NCBI GenBank assembly: GCA_942159475.1
Contig: OW804098.1
Span: 4,626,383-4,690,382 of the forward strand
Direction of reading: 5' to 3'
DNA: 64,000 nt
DNA from: Sthenelais limicola
Taxonomy: Eukaryota > Annelida > Polychaeta > Phyllodocida > Sigalionidae
The notes below the pieces were generated by a model, which saw only the letters and a list, made by a program, of their open reading frames with translations, did no database searches and had not been told where the DNA came from. Each line of letters opens with the position of its first letter. The stretch's first letter is position 1. Position numbers and translations under genes: made by a program. Of this stretch, positions 32,010 through 44,000 are shown one piece after another.

Positions 32010-35000
32010 GTCAGTATTCATGTTCCACCCCCCGCACACCCTCCATCCAAACCTCACATCCCCCACACCCCGGGGATCCCCCCGAAACCCTCCATCCACA
32101 CCTCACATCCCCCACACCCCGGGGATCCCCCAGACACCCTCCATCCACACCTCACATCCCCCACACCCCGGGCTTCCCAAGCCTTCAAACAACAGGCTCT
32201 GGATATTGCCACTACAGCAGGGTCTGTCTCTCTGGGGCCCGGACAATTTTCCTCTATATCTTTTTTGATATGTTCTGGTGACATTTCATTACTGACTTTG
32301 GACTTAATAGGTGTGAACCTGGGTGTGTATCTGTGTCTGTACCATGTCTCAACTTTAACATGGGGTAGATCCCTGCCTGGCATGTTGGTTGACCATTGAC
32401 ATGATGTTGCCTATATGTCATGTCTAGCAAAGGGTCATTTACATGTGGGTAGCCAGATTGGTGTACGATCAACAGCTCTACATATGAAACAGTAAATTCT
32501 GTCAGTTCTGCTGAAAGTTATAAACACTAGGTACATCTATTGATGTGTTGTATTAAAATATCTCTTCAGCTATGTTAAACTCTATTTTGAACCACAATTT
32601 TGTCTTAAAGTTGGGTTATTTGAGAAGTTTGGTAAAGATGTATTGACCGCATGTATTACAGCTGAAGCTGAAATGTACATTTATTCATGTCCCTGCTCCT
32701 GTATTATTTGTAAATAATATATATCAATTTCAATGTAACTAGTGTTACACTCTGTTTGAGTCCCGTAGGCAGTAAACATCAAAGCAGTCAATGGTTAACC
32801 CTATGGGGTGCTGCTGCCTACAGGACTCAAATAGAGTGTAAATACTATTAAAAGATAGGAAATTCAAAGATGGGAAACATTATGTGTAGGTCTGAGACTC
32901 CTGTTTGACACATCTTCCTTCTTTTCTTTCAGAACGATGAAATAGAACCTGAAGCTTTCACCTTTGACAAATTCTATGAACTCTATCACAAGATTTGCCC
33001 TCGGACAGACATCGAAGACTTATTTAAAGAATTGTAAGTTATTCTTGTGAATTTTTCCTTTCTTTTTCTTTAAAAATCCTGAGTGGAGTGAAATTGCCTT
33101 AATCTTCCCTTATCAATCTCTTCATTTTATATTATATCATCTTGCATTTTCTTCTGTTATTCCTAGTGTAATTTTTATTTTCCGCCGTTGAAAAAAGAAT
33201 TATTGATAATTTGTAATTATGAAAGTATTCTCAAAAAGGAAATAAATTCTTTCTACGAAACACTTTTACCAAAATTAACTGCACATTTTATGACCATTTT
33301 CACAAGTTTTCTGAAATAAAATTCATCAACCACATTTATTACAATTCTAAAATCAGTTCTTGCCTCTTCAACAACTACAATAACTTTTCCAATTCCAATT
33401 TTAATTTTTAGACATTCATCAATTTCCTCTAATCTAGAGTGTGCTTAGATCATGTTTCTACTTGATTTTAAAGGATCTGCTTTTGTTTTAAATCTATTAT
33501 TTATGTGTTGTTTGATTACTTTCTTCCTCTTAACAGCTCACCATCGTAAGTTTCCTGCACTCACTAGTATAGTCTACTTACTCACCCTCTTATTACCACA
33601 GCTCATATATAGGTCAGATTTTTAGAAAATGTACAATTGGCAGCTCTACACATTTAGGAAATTCTCCTAATTTAGGCTGAAAAATGAAGAATAGCGGGTA
33701 TATCTGAGTATATGTGGTATGGCATTGATTTAAAGTATCAGTTCTGTTATGTTAAACTGCATTTTGAAGCTCATTTTTGTCTTAAATGTGGGTTATTTCA
33801 GAGGATTGGTGAAGGCGAATTGTACATTTTCTGAAAATCTGACCCATATATATTCTGGGACAAGGTTTCATACACATGTAGATAATGTGGCTGTGTCGGG
33901 CTCTTTCCCAACATTAATGAATAATTAACTCATTCTACTGATGAAGGTACACTGTTACCGAAACGTTGCGATTCATGAAATAAAACAAGATAGCAAACTC
34001 ACCGCAAGCTGATCGTTTTGTCGCTACTTCTCTATTAATTAACTTAGTTAACGATTGTTACATCATTGACTGATGATATTTCATCGTTTTGAGCTCAGAA
34101 TCCAATACTGGGACAAAAACCCATGAATACCGAGAGTACACTGGCTAATCCCCCTCTCTCACCTGCTAGTGATGGGGTGGTGGTGGTGGTGGTGGTGGTG
34201 GGTAGAAGCACAGGTACAAGCATTAAAGCTGTATTCCCAACTATTATGGCAACAAAAATCTTAGCAAATTTATTGACAATAACAACAATTTAGTTTTAGT
34301 GGAGCCCCAACAACTCCTTTTATTATTACTGAACATGTCCATCTGGAAGTCTGTGTGGGAGGCTACATCTAAATGACTCAGCAATCACTGTTTAAAATTG
34401 CCAATTACTCCACTATTTTTTATTCTGAAAAGTGTACAGGAACTAAAAGAACAACAAATATTACCATAGAATGTTAGACCATGAGAGTTACAATAATTTG
34501 GAGTCGTTCTGACTTATAGAACTCCTTTGTTACATTCATACAACAATTTCATCAAAATCAAGTCAGTCGAGAGAAAAAGCTGCTGGTGAGCGTTAATAAG
34601 TGAAGCTACCACGGCAAAGGATTTTGGCGGGTCCCCGAAATATAAATGTGGACATTAATGAAGCTTTGTAACAACAACAACAACAACCAGACAAAATCCC
34701 CCAACATTTTGCTCAAATGACTTTAACATTGGAAAATAATGGAACAAAAATTAGAAAATTTGAGAATGCAGCTTTAAATGAGACTACGAGTGGTCAAGGG
34801 TTGGACAGCATTGTCTAATAGTGATCATTGGTACGGGGCGGTGGAGGTTTAGCAGGTTTAAGTGGTAGAGTAGTGTCCACTACTGGGCATGTAAGATAAG
34901 AGGCATATCTGACAAGAGCATCCTATGATGTAATGTTATCACCTGAATACAGTAAATATTAAATCTTAACCCTGAACTCACGTCTATTGTTGCTATTATG

Positions 35001-38000
35001 TCTTTATATATGTATACAAAGTTAAGGCAAATGTATGTATGTATAATGTTTATTTCTGGAAATGCATTCATATAGATAATTATAATAATATGGAAAAGGA
35101 TGCCTCTCTTCTATGAAAACCATAGCTTTTCCAGACGGTCCCTGGTAAATAATGGTGTTGAATAAAATAAAGTAAAATATAAGTATAGTAAACTAAGCTA
35201 ATTAAATTATATATTGCTATTATATTACGTAAATATTTGGGTTTTTTCTTTTAAATTATAAAATTTTATTTTTTAAAAATTAGGTGGCAGGAATTATTTA
35301 AAAAACTAAATCAATATTTGTTAACTTAAAATTGTATATAACTTTGTAGGAGATGAGACCTACTACATTGTGGAAATCTTCCTAATAAAAATGTTTAAAA
35401 AAAATATAAAATAACACAAAATGTAACATTTGTTAGCAAATCGTGGCGCTTGCAATTTTTCATATTCTTCGGTTCTTGTTATTTTCTTGCTATTTTCATT
35501 GGAACCAGACACAAATAGTCTCAAGTGATGAAGCCATGACTGTTGTGCAGGTCATTGGTGTAGGATTAAATAAATAAACACATTGTTGAAGTACTTGCCC
35601 CTAACTAGTGTGAGTAAATCATGTGTTTGTTCTTACAGATCCGGCGGCAAGCAGTACTTAACCATACCACAGATGATTGAATTCTTTAACGAGGTGAGAT
35701 TTTTTATTTCATTTTTTACAATTTTATCACCAGAGTTAGTTCACCTTACTGGTGGTCTTCCCCTAGTGCCTGGGGGAGGAGGTGCAACTCACCCAGGTTT
35801 TAACCCACATCATGCTACTGTCCACCCAGCACTTTATTACACCCCTGTGCTGTAGTTGTCTATACCTTCAGCATTGTATGCCACACTTGGTCAAAGTGGT
35901 GCATAACATGTAAATTATGCCACCCGTGTCGCAGGCAATAAGTAGGTCCGCCAAAAACTGAAATTAATTCTTTTATTTTTATTCTTTTATATTTTTTCTG
36001 GGGTGGCCCAACCCCACCCCAGAATTACTATGGGTCCGTGCCAAGGCCCGTGGACTGATATTTCCCGTGTCCACGAACTGCTGGTCGGGCCGGAAGTGGT
36101 ACACCGCTCCGACAAGGCGTTGACCCCAATACCGGTCTAGTAGGTCATAGAATAATTTGACCCCACACTTGAACCCATGTCTAAGCCAATCCAAAGGCGA
36201 GCTGGCGCGCACGTTCCCGTGCACGTCCTAACCACACATTGTCCACGTGGACAGACCCAAGCCCTACCCTGACCCCGATCCAACCCACACCTCCGATCAC
36301 GTGATTACCTTGACCCAGATCCCGACCCAGATCCCGACCCAGATCCCGACCCAGATCCCGACCCAGATCCCGACCCAGATCCCGACCCAGATCCCGACCC
36401 AAATATATTGGTTTGATTATACAAATAAAGAGGTTGGTCATATTTCATTCGATATGCTTCGTTTCGTTCGATTTCCAAGCCTTTGTCAGTTGTGTTTGCC
36501 TCGAGAATTTGTATTCTTATTATCGTTGCTATAAGCGATCGGCGCGCAAAGCCTCACAAGGCCCCTTGTGTACATGACGTCAGAAACAAAATAAAACTGC
36601 TTTCTGAGCGATTCGAATGTCTTTACACAATAATCCTGGCATATGAGGTTGAAAACAAGGTTAGATTAGACGTTCAGTCATTTATATTCAGTCGATAGTT
36701 AATTATTACGGCTTTTGTAGTATCCACGAGCATAGGCCGGGGCTCTAATGACTCGGTGGACATAAGGGTCCGCCAGCACGAAGGTCCATCGTGCCGGCGA
36801 CAAGGCCCACCACCGCGTGTACAGCGAGAAGCCCCGGCAACACAATCGCCTAACCGTAAGTAGAAACGCGCATGCGCATGGGCCAAAGCAAACAAACATG
36901 GCGTCAGAAGCATGGTTCCGAAGAGTTGGAGGTGGGGAAATCGTGATATTTCCACCGAAAGGAATATCGTCAGACGTTAATATGTTCATAAACTATTGTT
37001 TGGATAGTATTTGAAGTCGACATGACTGATTTACGCAGCTTATATGGATATTATTGTGTCAGCGACCAGAAACAGATCGGAAACATGGTGCAGCATGTGC
37101 GATCGGTGAAATCGTAATAAAAAGGTTGGTTAGATTTATTTCGACAAGCTTAGCTTAGACGTTCATATATTTATTTTCAGCCGATGGTTAATCATTACAC
37201 ATTCTGTCGAACTAACATCAACAGGCTTTCTGAGCGCTTTGAATGATTTTACACAATAATCCTGGCATATGAGGTTGAAAACAAGGTTAGATTAAAAAAG
37301 CATTTATATTCAGTCGTTGGTTAATCATTACACGGCTAATCGCAAGCAGCGAAACCTTACAAAAACGGTGATGAAATCAACTGCGTAATTCTGTTAGAAA
37401 ATGAACAAATATGGTTGAAATCGCTAGAAATCTGCTAATGTATAGGCTATAGTATCACTCAATATAAACTCTTATGAGCCTCGTTGAATGATATGTCATG
37501 TTGATTTGACTATAATGTCTGGAAAGCTGTTTGGTCAGCAAGGATATATTATTATTCGGGAACTAGTTCTATAGGCCCCGGGACTTATAGGCCCAGACTT
37601 ATAGGCCCGTCATGTTGATTTGCCTATACATGAACTTAGAATCTGTAATATTGTGTAATTATTAGTTATAATTGCGACTACACCCCAGAATCATCTTTCT
37701 GACACGTCAGAAGATTGTCACTTGTTTATTCATTAATGGGATGAACTTGTTAGTGACCTCGGGAGCGAAGAAGATCTCGGGTTAACGCCCTCTAACTTCC
37801 CGCACTCCCTTGGTCACTAACAAGTGTACAGACTCCCCCCTTGCTATGTTCCATCTATTTATACCGGTCAACCACCACTTTTCTGGTCTTCCTGCATGAT
37901 CATATATGAGGAAAAGACCATTTTTATTTCTAATCATAATTATAATTTTTAGAGACCAGAAGAAATTTTGAGTCCATTGATATTTACTTACTGATGAGGG

Positions 38001-41000
38001 TACTGTTATAATTAGCTTAGAATATATTACATACTGTCACATAACATGGTCAAAGCTGGAGTTACTGCCTGCATGTTGTTCATTGTAACATGTATTATTC
38101 TGTTATCTCCAATATTACCAGCAGGTATGGTACGTGGGATCATCCACAGTATGTTACTCTACCAGTACAAGTAATAGAAAGACAAATTCATTCATTCGTT
38201 CTGCATACTTTCATTTGTTCTTAATTCCTTCGTTGATTGATGAGTTTAATCATCCATTTACAGTTATTTCTTTTCGCAAAAGTCCAGGACACTTTCAAGA
38301 TGATGAGATTTGAGTTTTCATAACTGGATTTCCAACTATATCGATATACAATTAATATTCCCTGACCTGTGATTAGAGCCTTTTGTCATAGTAACACTTT
38401 ACAAACTAGGATCTGGGCTCTATGCAGGAATTGTAAACATTGCAGCTGTTAGAATTGATCTAAAACGTCTCTTATTTTAACTTAGTCTTGTATCAAGTCT
38501 GCTGGTTTAACGTTTACACAGTTAGAGACATTTCCTTTCTTTATTGTTCAAAGCACTCTCGTTCTTTTATTGGGTGGTTTGACTTTGAACTATGAACTTT
38601 GAAGGAAATTACATTAGTATCTTATTCATGAATTTATTGTCTTTGTCATTTCCAAAGTTATCTTATTTTCACACTTAAATTCTGTGTGTTTTCCAGAGAC
38701 AACGCGACCCCCGACTGAACGAGATTCTCTTCCCCTTCTACAACCATAAGAGCTGTTCACAAATTATAGAAACATATGAGGTCGATGAGGCCTACAAGAC
38801 AAATGGTGAGTCACAAATTATAGAAACATATGAGGTCGACGAGGCCTACAAGACAAATGGTAAGTCACAAATTATAAAAACAAATGGTGAGATGGTCCTG
38901 GGTATGACCATAAAGTGCCTTTGTGTCTCTCTTTCTCTGTCTCTCTCTCCCATCTTCTCTATCTCTATTTCCTGGGTATGATCATAAACTGCTTCCCTCT
39001 CAGCTCTCCCGCCCTTGATATAACCATATTGAATGTGTTGATAAGGGCACAAAGCAACCAATCTCACTCACTCACTCACAAATGTTGAGTCACAAATTAT
39101 AGAAACATATGAGGTCGACGAGGCCTACAAGACAAATGGTGAGTCACAAATTATAGAAACATTATAATGAAGAAGGTGGAGACAGCTCAACTGAAAACAT
39201 CTCACAATGATTTTTGTTCAGCAGTTTATTGAACGCGACCCGATGCGTTTCGCCTTAATTTGGCTTCATCAGGGGTGTTATAGAAACGAATATATGATGT
39301 AAGAGAAAGAGAATCAGGCGTAGCAAAAAACTCCCCTCTTGTTATTCGGGGAGACACGTTGTTCTGTCAGGTATGTTGACATGATAGGAAGGGGAATCCC
39401 TGAATTCTGACAGAACATTTTTTTTTACTTTAGACTGAAGGGACGGTATTACTTTGCACGTGGCAATGTTGACAAACCCAGCTTGGTCGGTAAGCTTTGT
39501 TCTGGTGGTCTGGGAGTCGGCACCTCTTTTGTGACGTAAGACAGTGTAAGACAGTGTGACGTAAGACAGTTGACAGCTCTCCGCTCGGCCGGTTGAAAGT
39601 AAAAGTAATGGCAAATGGAATCTGAATGAAGGAAACGGAACGGAACTTTTTTGGGTGTTTCTGCATCTTATAGAAATGGTTGAAAGTAAAAGTAATGGCA
39701 AATGGAATCTGAATGAAGGAAACGGAACGGAACTTTTTTTGGTGTTTCTGCATCTTATAGAAATGGTTGAAAGTAAAAGTAATGTGATAAATCATGTTTT
39801 AAATATTTAGATGTTTATTAGCAAATATAAATGATTCGATTTAGGGAATTTTATGATTATTAAAGTTGTTTAAGAACAAGCTGGATTAAACCATGAGGCT
39901 TTCATTTTTTTTACGAACGACTGACTTTTACGACCAACTTTTTTTTCGACCAACTTTCAACTCTTTTTTTCCGACCAATTTTCAACTTTTTTTTTCGACC
40001 AACTTTCAACTTTTTTTCCGACCAACTTTCAACTTTTTTTTCAAAAAAACTTTCAACTTTTTTCCGACCAACTTTCAACTTTTTTTTCAAAAAAACTTTC
40101 AACTTTCAACTTTTTTTCTGACCAACTTTCAACTTTTTTTTCAAAAAAACTTTCAACTTTCAACTTTTTTTCCAACCAACTTTCAACTTTTTTTTCGACA
40201 AACTTTCAACTTTTTTTTGACAAACTTTCAACTTTTTTTACGACCAACTTTCAACTTTTTTTCGACCAACTTTCAACTTTTTTTACGACTACCCTCCCCC
40301 TTCTTCATCCTTCCCCCTACTCCTCTTCTCCCCTTCCCTCTTCTCACCTCTTGCTTTAAGTTATCATTTTCCTCCGTTTTAACTCCATAACGCCACAACG
40401 ATTGAATACTATTACTTATGCCCCAAAAACGATTGAAAGCCCACTTCAATTAATTCAGAAAGTTCAACTGTTTATAATTAGATCTGATCTATCTATCTGA
40501 TAGATATCATATTAAAAAATGTGACTAGTATCATGTACCACGCAGTCAAACTTATACATCTGACACCAATTGATATGAGAGGAATATGAACTGGACAGAG
40601 GAAAAGGCTGATAAAAATGACATGAGGGCAGCTGTATGGTCGACCCGAATAGGGTCGGTAGACCCTTCTCAGGAATGTTAATACAAAAACCGATTTCATG
40701 CTGTCTTGTTCTCTAAGCTACCATGTTTGTGAAGCTTGGGAAAACTACTGAGTTATACTTTGCTGTTTGTGTTAACATTTAACATTATTTGGGGGTGTCC
40801 AAAAAGTTTCTCTGATCACAAGTTATTCAAGAACTCCTTCCTCTGTGACTACACAAATTGCTTATTGGAGTATTGAGCGCCCCCTAGTGGTTATACGCCA
40901 AACTTTTATCTCTCATTTCCAGGCCTTCTCTGGTCAATAATTCTCATGCATATTTACATTGGGGAAATATTGATCAAATTTGGATCAATTCATTTTACGA

Positions 41001-44000
41001 ATTTACATGGTTCATAATTGACCGTCTAGCTCCTCCTTTGGTTTCTGTCACTTAGAATATTCACGCTTCTTCAACCAACTTGTCAGTTAACCTGTATTTA
41101 ATAATATATTTAATGGTGGTTTAATGGTAAGTAATTTAGTGGAATCATTGTGAAAATGATAATAATAAATATATTAATAAAATACCACAGTACATGCAGA
41201 TAACCCATAACAGAGGAGGGAAGGATGGTTTGGCATCTTGGGGTTTGTTTATTTATCATATTTATACAGCCATAATGTGTTGCACTAAGCTCACGGGCAC
41301 TAATCCCTTTAGTTGGATCCATGATCTTCCACCTACGGCTGTCATGTGATTCATTAATAAGTTAAAAGGAAGGCAATACATTTATTAAAGAAACCCAACT
41401 AGATTAAATCAGCCTAGAACCTAGACGAGAGGCGACCAATAACCGCCTTAAGAAGGCGGTGCGCAAGCAGGCATATTTCGAACCCTTCTGTCGCCCCGGG
41501 CCTTCACAGCCATGGCTCAACACCTTCCACAACTCAACCTGGCCGCGTCGTTTTCTTATTAAACATACCGATAGCTGACAACCTTACACAGAAATCGCAA
41601 CGATAGGATGTCCTCTGCAAGTTTTGTCCGAAGAAATAATCGATCTACGCTGTAAAATAGATTTTCGAGATTTCTATACTAATCCTATGGGGATGCGTTG
41701 GGACTGCCGACCGCCATTTGCGCCACCCCGTTGGAGCCCTAAGGGCACCCAGGCCAGGCTTATAGCGTGAGCGTGCTCCCCGCACACACCACCGTGTGTG
41801 CGGGGAGGACCGGGCAGGAGAGGTGGGGGGGGGGGGGGGGGGATCATTCAACAATCTGTAAGGTAAACGTCAGTCACAAGCACCTCATTTATCACAGGAA
41901 AAAACATATTATGGGCGGTTTGATACTTCTGGATCAATGATAGACTACGCCCGATAGCACTAATGGTTGTTAGAAACAGCAGTGGGAGGAAGACCATGAA
42001 ATTCTTAACTGAATATCTCACCCGTGAGCCTATATCACTAAAATAGTTTGGCAAACCAGATATTGAACTAGTTACATGACTACTTGTATGGGTGTATTTG
42101 CTGTATAAATTATAATTAAAAATTACAAAAAAAAATAAAAAAACTATTTGTTGTTGCAGAGTGGCTGTCAGTGGACGGTTTTTGCCGCTACCTGATGGGA
42201 GACCAGAATGCGCCTGTATTCCTTGACCGGTTGGATATCTACCAGGACATGGACCAGCCGCTGGCGCATTACTATATAAACTCCTCCCACAACACATACC
42301 TGACCGGCAGGCAATTCGGTGGGAAGTCTTCAGTAGAAATGTACCGCCAAGTTCTGCTGGCTGGATGCAGGTCAGGCTCTCACACAACCCTAACCTTACA
42401 AATAATTCTTTTTTTGAAACATATTTTATTCCGAAAAAAATTTCCTCACAATAATGGTATGTTTCATGCTCTTGAACGTTGATATGTCATAAAAGCAAAG
42501 AAATATAATACAGATATTACATTTTAATATGATACAGTACAGTTTGTTAACCTCCCCAAGTTCATTAAATAATTAGAAACCCCTCTTTTTTTTCAAATAT
42601 TTTTTCAATATTTTTTGCCGTTGCTAAAATATAATACCTAGAAGCTATCCGCATTAGGATGAAACAACAAAGTACCCTTTTTCTTTACCAGTTGGTTCAC
42701 ATAGGTCGAATGATTTTTCTTTTACATATAATCAACACAGACAGTGTAACAAATCAAATCAGAAAAGTAGTATAATCACCTCACACCCAATTATCGCAAT
42801 GTTGCTTTCAGATATGTTTTTATTTCTGGCCATTTTCTTGTCTTTATGTGCGGTGGGAGACTATTCCACATTAGAGGGCCTTTAAATTGAGGAGATCTAG
42901 CTAGTTTTTCGGAGGTTGCATTTAAGCATAATAAATTTATACCTTCAGCAATAATTATAATAATGAGTTCTTTATTTTGCTAAGACAGTACAAGTACAAA
43001 ACAGTTCAGATTATAATCTGGTCTAATAGATTTTTATTCCCATATCACATTATAATTAGTGTCATACAGTGTCAAATAAAAGAGACAATTAAGGAAAGAG
43101 GAACAATCTCTGTGATTATCACAGGTCTTCCCAGTGCTCCTTAAATGTGGTTAAACCTTGTTATACTTTGTTACATATGAGTATTAATAATTATTGGATC
43201 TGCCTACTACATGAATAGTAAACATATAAAAGTACAACTGAGTGTAACAATATGTGGTCATGGTTTAACCACAGTTCTGAAGTTTTCTCACTGGATCCTT
43301 AGTTTTACCAGCCAGAAAAGTGTGTTTAGCTGCTTATATGGGTCAGATTCTCAGAAAATGTACAATTCAACTTCACCAATCTTCTCAAATAACCCAAATT
43401 TCAGACGAAAATAAAGTTCAAAATACTGTTCAACCTAACCAAACAGATTGCTAGAATCAATGCAATGCCGAATATACTCGAATTTAGCTAGTATTGACCA
43501 AATTGCGGCCTAATTTTGCAGATTTTACTAAATGTGTACAACTGCCAATTGTACATTTTCTGAAAATCTGACCCTTATATCAACTAATGATAATACCAGT
43601 AAAATAATAACAAAGTTAAATGGTTTCACATGTTTCTCTACAACTCTTACTCTCAATATTGTACATTTCATTTAATTAATTTACAAATCTTTTGGGAAGA
43701 ATTGTTTATGCAGAAGTTTGTATCAACTTCTAATGTAAAGGTTCATCGCACTGCCACCTAGTGTTGATGAGCAGGCCTAAATCAGAAGCAAATATTATTA
43801 TATATATCAGTGTGTAATTGTCATCCGTTTTAGGAAAATGAGTCATAAATTGCAAAATATGGATTTTGAGATATCACCATATTTGAAAAGAGGAGATCAA
43901 GCTGATTCCAAATGATAGTAAACACTAGGATACCTAATGTGTGTTTCTATATTTTAATTTATTATTATTTTTATTTTTGAAAAAAAAAAGTTTGCAATGT

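Larger units (their letters stand above)
36590..37340. repeat. dispersed direct repeats of about 110 bp
   Basis: A block containing CACAATAATCCTGGCATATG, AGGTTGAAAACAAGGTTAGA and TTTATATTCAGTCG occurs at about 36600-36710 and again at 37227-37340, with a partial copy at about 37150-37203. The unit flanks the small ORF at 36898. Confidence 0.7.

Noticed and set aside
37993..38020. Hammerhead-like CTGATGAGGGTACTGTTATA
   Set aside because: It resembles the 33938 core but lacks GAAA and a proper stem II; at most a decayed relative.
39893..40390. 165-codon ORF rich in FFPTNFQL
   Set aside because: Product of the poly-T/CGACCAACTTTCAAC tandem repeat.
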